A DNA stretch of 64,000 nt from an uncultured Eubacteriales bacterium (GTDB lineage: Bacteria; Bacillota; Clostridia; Oscillospirales; CAG-272). The notes beneath the pieces were generated by a model. The model saw nothing but the letters and a program-made list of their open reading frames with translations, did no database searches and was not told the DNA's origin. Each line of letters opens with the position of its first letter. Positions within the stretch are counted from its first letter, which is position 1. The stretch covers positions 35,899 through 99,898 of the forward strand of contig CAKRSS010000002.1 of NCBI GenBank assembly GCA_934401725.1. Reading direction: 5' to 3'. Below are positions 40,090-48,161 of this stretch, piece by piece. The position numbers and the translations under genes are program-made.

Positions 40090-40938
40090 TCAGCTTCCGC
40101 AGGTGTTGCAGCCGCCGCCACAGCGGCGCTCAACGTTGCCTGTCGAGGCCAGTGACGGCGGGTTGAACTCAGCCGTCGGAAAAGCCATGGTGTTGAACAG
40201 GCTGCAAGGGTCGCTCTCACGGCCGGGAACGCACTCCTTGTCGGGAACGCTGTACTCGGTGGCGTTGATGAGATACTGTGCCGGGCGGACTATGCGTACG
40301 ACCGAGAAGATGCCCATAGAAACCGCAAGGTAGCGGTCGTGGTCACGCGCCTCGTCGTTGAGCGGGCCGTCGATGTTGTAGGTCACACGCTCGGGCACAT
40401 CCGACGCGCGGCAGCAGCAGCAACAATTGCACTCGTCCTCGCGCTCGAGGACCTTGAGGCTGAGTATGATGGGGTCAACCGCCTCAACAACGGCGCTGGG
40501 GACGTTTTTAGTGCACTCAGCGGGCTCGGGCGTCGAGCAGAAGCCATCGGAATCGGTGCTGGAGCGGAAAATGTTGACGTTGCTCTCGCTGCCGTAAAGC
40601 ACGACGCTCTTGTCGACTACGGCAATCCCTTCAAACTCCTGAGCGCGGCCGCAAACGCAGGCCTCGCAGAGCAGCTTGACGTAGAAGCGTATGTTGACGG
40701 TGTAAAAACCGCGGTTGAACTGCACCGGGTCAATGGTTATGTGGGCGGACGCGATGCAGGCGTTTTTGGTGCGGACAGTGTTGGTGCGCTCAATGAGGTC
40801 GCGTCCGAAATCGGTGAGGAGAACGCGGACATTCTCAAAGCAGTCTCTGTCTCGGCAGGAATCAAGTACGCGGTTGGTCTCAATGCAGACGGTCTCACGC
40901 CCGGATCCGGAACCGCAGGAAAATCTATTATCTGCCAT
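40090..40938 (-). CDS. Cysteine-rich conserved clostridial protein, function unknown
   Basis: 282 residues. It has a family pattern I know from many Clostridia, annotated as hypothetical: CIETNRVLDSCRDRDC near residues 18-33, FNRGFYTVNIRFYVKLLCEACVC (in parts, ~74-96), a run of five cysteines after ECN (ECNCCCCC, ~165-174), and GIFSVVRIVRPAQYLI ... PDKECVPGRESDPCSLF. The C-terminal RRCGGGCNTCGS adds more thiols. No signal peptide or membrane helix. The many cysteines suggest a disulfide- or metal-linked structural protein, perhaps spore-associated, but this is inference. GGAGG lies 12 nt before the start, a rather long spacing. Confidence 0.8.
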   Translation of the reverse strand: MADNRFSCGSGSGRETVCIETNRVLDSCRDRDCFENVRVLLTDFGRDLIERTNTVRTKNACIASAHITIDPVQFNRGFYTVNIRFYVKLLCEACVCGRAQEFEGIAVVDKSVVLYGSESNVNIFRSSTDSDGFCSTPEPAECTKNVPSAVVEAVDPIILSLKVLEREDECNCCCCCRASDVPERVTYNIDGPLNDEARDHDRYLAVSMGIFSVVRIVRPAQYLINATEYSVPDKECVPGRESDPCSLFNTMAFPTAEFNPPSLASTGNVERRCGGGCNTCGS

Positions 40939-41046
40939 TTCTGAAGTGTACCTCCGAAAATATTTTGTTTGGGGATGCTATCCTTTAATATTCTATGCCG
41001 TTTTTTAAATTTTGACATAAAACGCGCTTCAAAAACACCAATTTTG

Positions 41047-41075
41047 TTGACATTCGGTGGCATGTGAGTTATAAT
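41047..41075 (+). promoter_or_regulatory. Consensus promoter of the CvpA-like gene
   Basis: -35 TTGACA (41047-41052), 17-nt spacer, -10 TATAAT (41070-41075): a perfect match to the sigma-A consensus. Confidence 0.88.
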
Positions 41076-41102
41076 TAAATGATGTTTTTCGGAGGTTTGA
41101 AA

Positions 41103-42638
41103 ATGATAACCGCTTTAACTGTTGTGACATACCTTGCCCTGGCGGCCTGCCTCGTTGTCGGCGCGCTGTCCGGCTTCAGGCGGGGGCTTGGCCGGGGCGT
41201 AGTGAGGACAGTGTATCTCGTCCTGCTCCTCCCGGTTGCCTGCTTGCTCGGCAACCTTCTGACTACGCCTGTCGCGAATAAAATCGTCTCGGGCATGTCT
41301 GGCTCGGGCAATATACTGATAAAAACTACCGTCGGCTCGTCCGCAACCTCGGAACTTTTCTTCGAGATGGTGCGCGTGCTCGCGGTGCCGCTCATGTTCG
41401 CCGTTGTGTACGGCGTTCTTGAGGCGCTGTCGCTGATATATTTCCGGCGTGTGAGCGACAAGGTATTAAATAAAATCGTCGGCGACAAGCCGCAGCACAG
41501 GTTTTCGCACTGCTTGGGCGGTGTGCTCGGCTTTGTTCAGGGCGCGGCCGTTTCCGTGATACTGCTGATACCGATTTGCATGTCGGTAACGCTCATGGCG
41601 ACCTCTGATCCTGCCGCGCTTGCTGCGCTGAACGTCCCTGGTGTCAGTGTGGAGGACGAGATGCCCGCTGCAGATGCAAGCTCCCCGGTGGCCGTACTCC
41701 CGTCCAACAAGCTGCTATATTCCGTGACTGTGCTTTCTCCCGACGACATTCCGGATGAGTATTCCGAACTGCGTGAAGGCAAAATTTGCATGATGGACGA
41801 AGCCCCGCACATAATCAACGCGTTCGGTCACGCTAAACTGGCATATTCCACCGCAACGGAGGAAGGCAATTCAAAAGCGGTCGCCGTTATCCGCGCTTTG
41901 GGTGCGATAAACAGCTCTATGGGGGACTCACGCGTGGTTCCGGCCGTGCTGGCGCACACAATGAACGCAACCTCCGACATGATGAAGTTGGCACAGACCC
42001 TGTTTGGCCTCCACGTCAGCGATGACAGCGTTGCAACTCAGCTGGCGGACGAAATTCTCGACGCGCTGAAGAATTCCGATTCGTCGAGCATAGCCTCAAT
42101 TGTGGGCACCCTCGCAGGCGACGGATACAGTAAGGGCGCACTCGAGGATCTGCTCGAGCTCAAGAAGAACACCGCGTCCGGCGAGTCGGCCAAGCAGAAC
42201 GAACGGCTCTTAGCCGACATACTTCTGAGCCTCGGCCGCAACAAGGATCTTCGTAAGGTAAACAACTCCGTTGGTGACATTGCGGCGGGCTTTATTGAGT
42301 CATCCGACTCGCCGCTGCTGTCCGACGAGATGGAAAGCAGCAAAAAAAAGAAAGTGTTTGACACAGTCTGCGGCAAGCTGGACAGCTACTCCGACCTGAT
42401 AGGCTCATACGACGGCACGGACTACGACGAGCAGGTCAAAAATCTTGCATACGTCCTCCTATCGGAAACTCAGGCTCACGGCTACGAAATGACAGAATCC
42501 GAAGCCACTATCGCCGCGGTCGGAATAATCGCTTACTGCGAAAACGGCGGCGACATCACACCCGAGGGCATCATGAAATACATCGGACTGTCCGAAGAAG
42601 AAATAGCGGACATACTCGCCGACACCGCCATTGAATAA
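41103..42638 (+). CDS. CvpA-like membrane protein with long helical C-terminal domain
   Basis: 511 residues. The N-terminal ~170 residues carry four hydrophobic helices with the CvpA-type start (LSGFRRGLGRGVVRTVYLVLLL, in parts, ~residues 20-40) and a second pair that frames a GVLGFVQGAAVSVILL segment. Known CvpA proteins are ~160-200 residues; here a further ~340 mostly helical, acidic, Ser-rich residues follow (residues ~180-511), with no domain I recognise. ATG 41103 is set by GGAGG at 7 nt. It is monocistronic with a perfect promoter and a terminator. The role is unknown; CvpA relatives act in envelope stress and secretion. Confidence 0.75.
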   Translation: MITALTVVTYLALAACLVVGALSGFRRGLGRGVVRTVYLVLLLPVACLLGNLLTTPVANKIVSGMSGSGNILIKTTVGSSATSELFFEMVRVLAVPLMFAVVYGVLEALSLIYFRRVSDKVLNKIVGDKPQHRFSHCLGGVLGFVQGAAVSVILLIPICMSVTLMATSDPAALAALNVPGVSVEDEMPAADASSPVAVLPSNKLLYSVTVLSPDDIPDEYSELREGKICMMDEAPHIINAFGHAKLAYSTATEEGNSKAVAVIRALGAINSSMGDSRVVPAVLAHTMNATSDMMKLAQTLFGLHVSDDSVATQLADEILDALKNSDSSSIASIVGTLAGDGYSKGALEDLLELKKNTASGESAKQNERLLADILLSLGRNKDLRKVNNSVGDIAAGFIESSDSPLLSDEMESSKKKKVFDTVCGKLDSYSDLIGSYDGTDYDEQVKNLAYVLLSETQAHGYEMTESEATIAAVGIIAYCENGGDITPEGIMKYIGLSEEEIADILADTAIE

Positions 42639-42650
42639 TAACTGAACAGC

Positions 42651-42686
42651 AAAACGCCCGGCAGAATCATCTACCGGGCGAATTTT
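42651..42686. terminator. Bidirectional terminator between the CvpA-like gene and the C4-acid operon
   Basis: CGCCCGG with CCGGGCG is flanked by AAAA on the left and AATTTT on the right, so it can end both the rightward gene and the leftward 11-gene operon. Confidence 0.8.
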
Positions 42687-42696
42687 GTTATACACT

Positions 42697-43971
42697 TTAC
42701 GGTATGAACGTACCTATCAGGTTCGACGCAAGCACAACCAGCACAAGCGCCACGGGATAAGTTGCGGCGTAAGCCGCGGCAACGTCGTCAGTCTCAGCGA
42801 CACCAATCAGCGTTCCAAGTGCGGGGGTACTCGTCATACCACCGGTCAGCGAGCCGAGGTTGTTGAGCAGGTGCAGCTTGAAGACATAGCGCGCCATGAG
42901 GTAGCCGACTATCATAGGCAGCAGCGTCATGATAGCGCCTGCGATAAAGCCGTAGACGACCAGCATCACGCCGTACTCGGAGGCCTGAACCTGCGAGACA
43001 AGCTCAACGCCGCCCTCAACGCCGGCGCCGATCAGGAACAGCATAAGTCCGAATTCACGGAACACCTTGAGTGTGGCATCCGAAATTTTGAGGCTGATCG
43101 GGCCGATGTGGCCGAAGTGGCCGAGGATGAGCGCCATAATCAGCGGTCCGCCGGTGTTACCAAGCGAGAAGCAAGCACCAGAGAAGCCATCAGAGGTCAG
43201 CGGAATCTTAATAGCACCCAGCAGAATACCGAGCACCACGGCAAGACCGAACGCGGCGAAACCGAACTCGTCGAATTCAACGCGGCGGCCGGACTTCTTC
43301 TTGGCCTTCTTTTTCTCAGACGCCACGGCCTCGCTGGGATCACCGTGTATGTAGCCGCGCTCGACGTTCATATCAGCGTGCAGCAGCTTGGGGATTATCT
43401 GCACGAACAGAACCACGCCGATGACGCCGAAGGGATACGCTATCGCGTGTCCGAGAGCGACCATTCCCTCCTCTGTCGCGACCTGCTTTGCGGCAGAGAA
43501 CGCGGGTGTGGAGGTCAGCGCGCCGGACAGAATTCCTGTGCTGAAATCCGAGCCGATGCCGGGAATCAGCGCGAATACAACCGCAACGGCAGAACCGATA
43601 AGAATTATTATCGCGCCGAGCGGAACGTAGGATTTAGCGTTCTTCTTGAGGTTTCTGAAAAAATTGGGGCCTGCAATGTAGCCGACGGCCGTCACGAACA
43701 GCACAAGTCCCACACTCTCGATGAACTTGTAGTTCGATACTGCGGCGGATTTTGCGTTCTCAATGTAAAACTTGCCGAGAATCGGAATATCATTGAGTCC
43801 CTCAATGGTGAAAAGATAGCCGAACAGCAGCGCGATGAGAAAGACTCCGGCTGTGCCGAGGCAGATACCCTTGATTTTAATACTGCCGATCGCGTAGCCG
43901 ATGAGGCAGATCAGAAATGCTCCCATGAGCACCACCGAAGTGGTGCCCAGGGAAAATAGATCGTTCAACAT
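42697..43971 (-). CDS. AspT/YidE-type exchanger-like transporter, putative C4-dicarboxylate carrier
   Basis: 424 residues with about ten hydrophobic helices in two related halves. Each half contains the hallmark STPA motif of the aspartate:alanine exchanger (AAE) family: GALTSTPAFSAA (~residue 150) and GGMTSTPALGTL (~385). A basic cytoplasmic linker (~residues 205-230, SEKKKAKKKSGRR) separates the halves, where AspT-type proteins carry TrkA-C domains, absent here. It is the last gene of the fumC-hdr-flx-frd operon, 21 bp after frdA, so I infer succinate/fumarate or aspartate exchange. Substrate not proven. Confidence 0.75.
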   Translation of the reverse strand: MLNDLFSLGTTSVVLMGAFLICLIGYAIGSIKIKGICLGTAGVFLIALLFGYLFTIEGLNDIPILGKFYIENAKSAAVSNYKFIESVGLVLFVTAVGYIAGPNFFRNLKKNAKSYVPLGAIIILIGSAVAVVFALIPGIGSDFSTGILSGALTSTPAFSAAKQVATEEGMVALGHAIAYPFGVIGVVLFVQIIPKLLHADMNVERGYIHGDPSEAVASEKKKAKKKSGRRVEFDEFGFAAFGLAVVLGILLGAIKIPLTSDGFSGACFSLGNTGGPLIMALILGHFGHIGPISLKISDATLKVFREFGLMLFLIGAGVEGGVELVSQVQASEYGVMLVVYGFIAGAIMTLLPMIVGYLMARYVFKLHLLNNLGSLTGGMTSTPALGTLIGVAETDDVAAAYAATYPVALVLVVLASNLIGTFIP

Positions 43972-43992
43972 AAATCAGTCAGTGTTCCCTTC

Positions 43993-45609
43993 TTATTTTG
44001 CCTCGTATTTAGGGTTACCGTGCGTGTAGCGAGGCAGAAGCATGGGAGAAACCTTATCGGTCTCAATGCCGGCAGCCTTCATCTCGGCTGCAAAACGGTT
44101 GATATGCTCAAGCGTCAGCTTGCCGACAGCGGTTTCCTTAGCCTTGGCGGCGGCATTGACACCGGCGTTGCGGCCAAAAACGATAATATCAAGCAGCGAG
44201 TTACCCATAAGTCTGTTCTCGCCGTGGATACCTCCGACGGCCTCACCGGCAACGAACAGGTTCTCGACTTCGCTCATGCCGTTGACGGCGATCTTGATAC
44301 CGCCGTTCTGGTAATGCAGCGTCGGGTAGATCAGGATGGGCTGCTTTCTCATATCGATGTCGTACTTGAGGTACATTCTCAGCATTGCGGGAATGCGCTT
44401 CTCGATAGTGCCCTCACCGTGCAGCATTTCGATCATAGGCGTGTCGAGCCAGATGCCGTATCCGCCGCCGGGAATCGGAACGCCCTTGCCGCGTGCCTTG
44501 CACTCGCGGATAATGGATGCAGCCGACACGTCACGTGTCTCCAGCGGATGCATGAAGGCCTCGCCGTCCTTGTTTACCAGCATTGCACCGATGGAACGAA
44601 CCTTCTCGGTCACAAGCGCGCCGTAAATCTGGGACGGATATGCAACGCCCGTCGGGTGGTACTGAAGCGTGTAAGCGTACAGCAGAGGTGCGCCGACACG
44701 ATAAGCAAGCACCAGACCGTCGGCAGTAGCGCCGTAGTGGTTGGAGGTCGGGAAGCCCTGGTAGTGCATACGACCTGCGCCGCCGGTTGCGATAATAACA
44801 GTCTTTGCGCGTGCGACAAGCAACTCGTGCGTTTCCATGTTCATGAGAACCGCACCGGCAGCCTTGCCGTTTTCGTCGAGAATAATCTCGATAGCCGATG
44901 TGAAGTCGACTACCGGAATACCGCGGTTGATGACTTCATCGCGCAGAACGCGCATGATCTCAGCGCCGGTGTAGTCCTTAGCGGCGTGCATTCTCTTGCG
45001 GGATGTACCACCGCCGTGGGTTGTAATCATGGTGCCGTCGGCTTCCTTATCGAACAGCACGCCGAGATCGTTCAGCCACTGAACGGACTCGGGGCCCTCG
45101 GAAACCAGCTTGCGAAGCAGCTCGGGAACGTTCTTGAAGTGACCGCCGCCGAGAGCGTCGACGTAGTGAATTGCAGGCGAGTCACCGGGCTTATCGGCAG
45201 CCTGAATGCCGCCCTCAGCCATCATGGTGTTGGCATCGCCGTGACGCAGCTTGGTAACGATCATAACATTGGCGCCGTTCTCGTGAGCCATAATGGCCGC
45301 GGACGAGCCCGCGCCGCCGCCGCCGATGACCAGCACGTCAACGTCGTAATCCGGGTGCTCCAGATCAACGTCGGACGGCTTGATGCGGCTGTTTGCCTGA
45401 AGCATATCAGCCAGCTCCAGCGGGACCTTATCGCCCTTGTTGGGGCCTATCGACAGCGTTGTGAACTGCGACTGGATATAGTCAGGGTGAAATTCCTTCA
45501 GCAGAGCGTCCTTTTCTTCGGGGGACATTCTTCTGGGCTCCACGCCCATACGGGAGGCACGTGTAGCCTCAACCTTCTTGATTGAATCAAGCATTTCCTG
45601 TGTTAACAT
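43993..45609 (-). CDS. frdA: Soluble fumarate reductase flavoprotein subunit
   Basis: 538 residues. After a ~90-residue N-terminal extension comes the FAD fold VLVIGGGGAGSSAA (~residue 92). The conserved catalytic blocks are THGGGTSRKRMHA (~200), LQYHPTGVAYP (~316), ALVTEKVRSIGAML (~330) and HGENRLMGNSLLDIIVFGRNAG (~475, in parts). The His that holds FAD covalently in quinone-linked enzymes is replaced: the segment reads ANTMMAEGG rather than SHT..AEGG, so FAD should be non-covalent, as in soluble fumarate reductases and aspartate oxidase. No membrane anchor genes (frdC/D) adjoin. It lies 13 bp after frdB. Alternative: succinate dehydrogenase direction in vivo. Confidence 0.88.
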   Translation of the reverse strand: MLTQEMLDSIKKVEATRASRMGVEPRRMSPEEKDALLKEFHPDYIQSQFTTLSIGPNKGDKVPLELADMLQANSRIKPSDVDLEHPDYDVDVLVIGGGGAGSSAAIMAHENGANVMIVTKLRHGDANTMMAEGGIQAADKPGDSPAIHYVDALGGGHFKNVPELLRKLVSEGPESVQWLNDLGVLFDKEADGTMITTHGGGTSRKRMHAAKDYTGAEIMRVLRDEVINRGIPVVDFTSAIEIILDENGKAAGAVLMNMETHELLVARAKTVIIATGGAGRMHYQGFPTSNHYGATADGLVLAYRVGAPLLYAYTLQYHPTGVAYPSQIYGALVTEKVRSIGAMLVNKDGEAFMHPLETRDVSAASIIRECKARGKGVPIPGGGYGIWLDTPMIEMLHGEGTIEKRIPAMLRMYLKYDIDMRKQPILIYPTLHYQNGGIKIAVNGMSEVENLFVAGEAVGGIHGENRLMGNSLLDIIVFGRNAGVNAAAKAKETAVGKLTLEHINRFAAEMKAAGIETDKVSPMLLPRYTHGNPKYEAK

Positions 45610-45622
45610 TGTTCCTGCCCCC

Positions 45623-46297
45623 TTACTTTTCGATTACTCGGTTGTTGTACAGCTCCTTGAGCTCCTCGATGGGCTTGCCCATGAGGTTTTCAAGCAGCTC
45701 GTTGAAGTCACCGTTCTTGATTTCGCGGACGCGCTCCTCGAGATGTTCGCTCTTGGGAGCCAGATACTTACCGGTAAGGCGTCTTGCCAGAAGCGCCACC
45801 TGCGGGTGGGAGATTCCGGCGGGGCAACGGGACGAGCAAACACCGCACATAACGCAGTCAAACGAAGTCTCAGCGCACTTTTCAAACTCGCCGCGCTGAG
45901 CGTATGCGATGTACTGCATGACGTTGAGTCCCTGTGTGCAGGACTTTGTGCAGGCGTTGCAGCCGATGCAGCTGTAAATCTCGGGGTAAAGCTGCATCAT
46001 AATCTGCTCTTCCGGCTTGACCTTCTCGATGTCATACACCTGCTTGATCAGCGGGAAGAAAGGCAGAGTTGCGACGTACATATTGTTCTGAACCTGTGTC
46101 TGGCATGCGAGGCAGACCTTCAGCTCTCTGTCGTCCTTAATGCGGTAGATGGTGGCGCAGGCGCCGCAGAAGCCGCAACGGCACCCACAACCCCGGACCA
46201 GCTGATAACCCGCATATTCCATCGCGCCCATGATAGTCAGGCTGGACGGAACTGTGTATTTTTTACCCATCAGGTAAACGTTTACCATATCTTGCAT
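45623..46297 (-). CDS. frdB: Fumarate reductase iron-sulfur subunit
   Basis: 224 residues. An N-terminal plant-type [2Fe-2S] domain has cysteines in GCGCRCGFCGAC (~residues 36-47) and VCLACQ (~61). It is followed by two Cys motifs for the FrdB/SdhB [4Fe-4S] and [3Fe-4S]/[4Fe-4S] sites: CIGCNACTKSC (~105) and CVMCGVCSSRCPAG (~145). There is no C-terminal CCG (HdrB-like) domain as in methanogen TfrB, but a separate hdrB is in the operon. It carries electrons from the Hdr/Flx module to FrdA by inference. It sits directly between flxA and frdA. Confidence 0.88.
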   Translation of the reverse strand: MQDMVNVYLMGKKYTVPSSLTIMGAMEYAGYQLVRGCGCRCGFCGACATIYRIKDDRELKVCLACQTQVQNNMYVATLPFFPLIKQVYDIEKVKPEEQIMMQLYPEIYSCIGCNACTKSCTQGLNVMQYIAYAQRGEFEKCAETSFDCVMCGVCSSRCPAGISHPQVALLARRLTGKYLAPKSEHLEERVREIKNGDFNELLENLMGKPIEELKELYNNRVIEK

Positions 46298-46315
46298 GGT
46301 TGATATTTCTCCTTA

Positions 46316-47143
46316 TCAATACTCATCCGGCAGCTCGTCAAGCTGGTCGAGGCGGAACACCGGGCCGTCATGGCAGACGTACTTGTTACCGATGTTGCAG
46401 CGACCGCATTTGCCGATTCCGCACTTCATTTTCATTTCCATTGTGGTGTAAATCTGCGACTTCTCAAAGCCCAGCACGGTAAGTCCCGCAAGCGTGAACT
46501 TTATCATGATGGGAGGTCCGCACAGAATGACTGTTCTGCTCTTCTCGAAGCAGAGCTCGCTGACGTAGTTCGGAACGAAACCGACGTGACCACTCCAGCC
46601 CTCCTGCGGGCGGTCGATGGTCAGGTAAACGGTTATGTCCTTGTCCTTCGTCCACTCGTCGATGATTTCCCTGTAATCTACAAGGTCGTCCATCGAGCGG
46701 GAACCGTAAACTATGTCAATGTGCCTGTATCTGTCGCGATAGTGACGGCAGTAGTTGATGACCGAGCGCAGAGGCGCAAGTCCGATACCGCCGGCGATGA
46801 ACAGCAGGTCCTTGCCGACAAAGTCGGTGTCAACCGGGAATCCGTTGCCGTACGGGCCGCGGACGCATATCTGCTGACCGGGCTCGATGCGGTGGAGCCA
46901 GTTTGTCAGGCAGCCGCACTTCTTAATGGAAAACTCAAGAAAATCCTCATTTGTAGGCGATGAGGTTATGGAGAACATAGCCTCTCCCACACCGGGAATG
47001 GACACCATGGCGCACTGACCGGGCTTGTGAATGATCGGCTTTTTGCCGTCGAGCCCGACCACGCGGAAGGTCTTGACGTCGGGAGTGTCCTGACGTATTT
47101 CAGTTACCACGGCAACGCCGGGTATCAGTTGTTCGTTAGTCAT
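46316..47143 (-). CDS. flxA: FAD/NAD(P)-binding oxidoreductase, FlxA-like
   Basis: 275 residues of the ferredoxin-NADP reductase fold. The FAD site (HKPGQCAMVSIPG ~38-50; FSITSSPTNED ~60; GPYGNGFPV ~95) precedes the nucleotide-binding domain (LLFIAGGIGLAPLRSVINYC, in parts, ~112-130; VILCGPPIM ~210). A C-terminal [2Fe-2S]-type Cys set is CGIGKCGRCN ... CHDGPVF (~238-262), as in sulfhydrogenase gamma, PyrK and FlxA. In Desulfovibrio, FlxA is the NADH-oxidising entry of FlxABCD-HdrABC. It overlaps flxB by 8 bp and precedes frdB by 18 bp. Confidence 0.85.
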   Translation of the reverse strand: MTNEQLIPGVAVVTEIRQDTPDVKTFRVVGLDGKKPIIHKPGQCAMVSIPGVGEAMFSITSSPTNEDFLEFSIKKCGCLTNWLHRIEPGQQICVRGPYGNGFPVDTDFVGKDLLFIAGGIGLAPLRSVINYCRHYRDRYRHIDIVYGSRSMDDLVDYREIIDEWTKDKDITVYLTIDRPQEGWSGHVGFVPNYVSELCFEKSRTVILCGPPIMIKFTLAGLTVLGFEKSQIYTTMEMKMKCGIGKCGRCNIGNKYVCHDGPVFRLDQLDELPDEY

Positions 47144-48161
47144 TACCGTTACCTCCCAAAGCCTTCATGACCTTGACTATGTTCATCGAGATGGGGCACT
47201 TGCGCAGGCATCTGCCGCATCCGACACAGCCGTATGTGCCGTCGTTATTCATGGGGAAATACACCAGCTTGTGCATGAAGCGCTGACGGAAGCGCTCAAG
47301 CTGAGTCAGACGGGGGTTGCCCGCAGACATTCTCGTGAATTCGGAGTACATGCAGCTGTCCCACGTGCGCATACGGACTACACCGTGCCCGGTATCGAAG
47401 TCCTTTATGTCGTAGCACTGGCAGGTGGGGCAGACGAACGTGCAGCTTCCGCAGCCGAGGCAGGCCTCGGACAGCTTCGCCCACTTGGGAGACTTGAATA
47501 CCTCAAGCTGCTCCTTGGTGAAGTCAGCCGGGCGCAACTCGTGCAGCGGGAGCTTATCCATAATGGCGTTCGTCTTTTCGTTGAGCGTCTTTACAGCCTT
47601 GTCGTCGGACTTCTCAAGAAGTCCTGACAGCTTTTCGGTAAGCGCGCTTCCCTTTTCGGTTACCGCCTCGAGGTAAAGGCACTCGTCATCCATCCAGCAG
47701 CTGACGTCGCCGCCGGGAGCGGTGGGGTCAATGCCGAAGGAATGGCAGAAACAGGACTCCTCAGGCGCGGTGCAGGACAGCGTCATAATGACACCGTGCT
47801 TGCGGCGCTCCTCATAGTAGGAGTCAACCGGATCGGACAGGAACACCTTATCGAGCACGTTGAAGGAGGCGGCGTCGCAGGCTCTGACTCCGAAAATCAC
47901 AAAATCGTCGGAGGGCTTGCGCGGGTCGATGACCTCAATATTCTGACCGTCCACCTTGAACTTGACCAGATCCTCCGTCTGCGGAAAGAAGAAATCCTTC
48001 GCGCTGCGGCGGGTGTTGAGCGCCCCGGACAGCACTGCGCCGTCCTTCCAGACCTCATAGCGCGCACCGCCGTTCTCAACGTCAACGGGCAGATAAAGCA
48101 CGGCATCAGCCGCGATGGCTGCGAACAGCTCGTTCAGGCGCGATTTCTGCAATTTAAGCAT
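47136..48161 (-). CDS. flxB: Iron-sulfur protein, FlxB-like (hydrogenase/sulfite-reductase beta-type)
   Basis: 341 residues. The N-terminal ~220 residues match the beta subunit of sulfhydrogenases and AsrA-type proteins (ADAVLYLPV ... VIFGVRACDAASFNVLDKVFLSDP). Two [4Fe-4S] motifs lie near the C-terminus: CLGCGSCTFVCPTCQCYD (~residues 235-252) and CVGCGRCLRKCP (~318-329). An early CTAPEESCFCHSF Cys group (~135) may hold a further cluster. In the Flx complex it links FlxA to the Hdr clusters. It overlaps flxA by 8 bp and touches flxC by one base. Confidence 0.82.
   Translation of the reverse strand: MLKLQKSRLNELFAAIAADAVLYLPVDVENGGARYEVWKDGAVLSGALNTRRSAKDFFFPQTEDLVKFKVDGQNIEVIDPRKPSDDFVIFGVRACDAASFNVLDKVFLSDPVDSYYEERRKHGVIMTLSCTAPEESCFCHSFGIDPTAPGGDVSCWMDDECLYLEAVTEKGSALTEKLSGLLEKSDDKAVKTLNEKTNAIMDKLPLHELRPADFTKEQLEVFKSPKWAKLSEACLGCGSCTFVCPTCQCYDIKDFDTGHGVVRMRTWDSCMYSEFTRMSAGNPRLTQLERFRQRFMHKLVYFPMNNDGTYGCVGCGRCLRKCPISMNIVKVMKALGGNGND

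Noticed and set aside
42685..43959. 424-codon frame opposite the AspT-like carrier
   Set aside because: Highly charged, Gln/His/Arg-rich translation typical of antisense to a membrane protein.
44020..45585. 521-codon open frame opposite frdA
   Set aside because: Exact antisense of a well-conserved flavoprotein, no ribosome site, no recognisable motif; a shadow of high-GC codon use.
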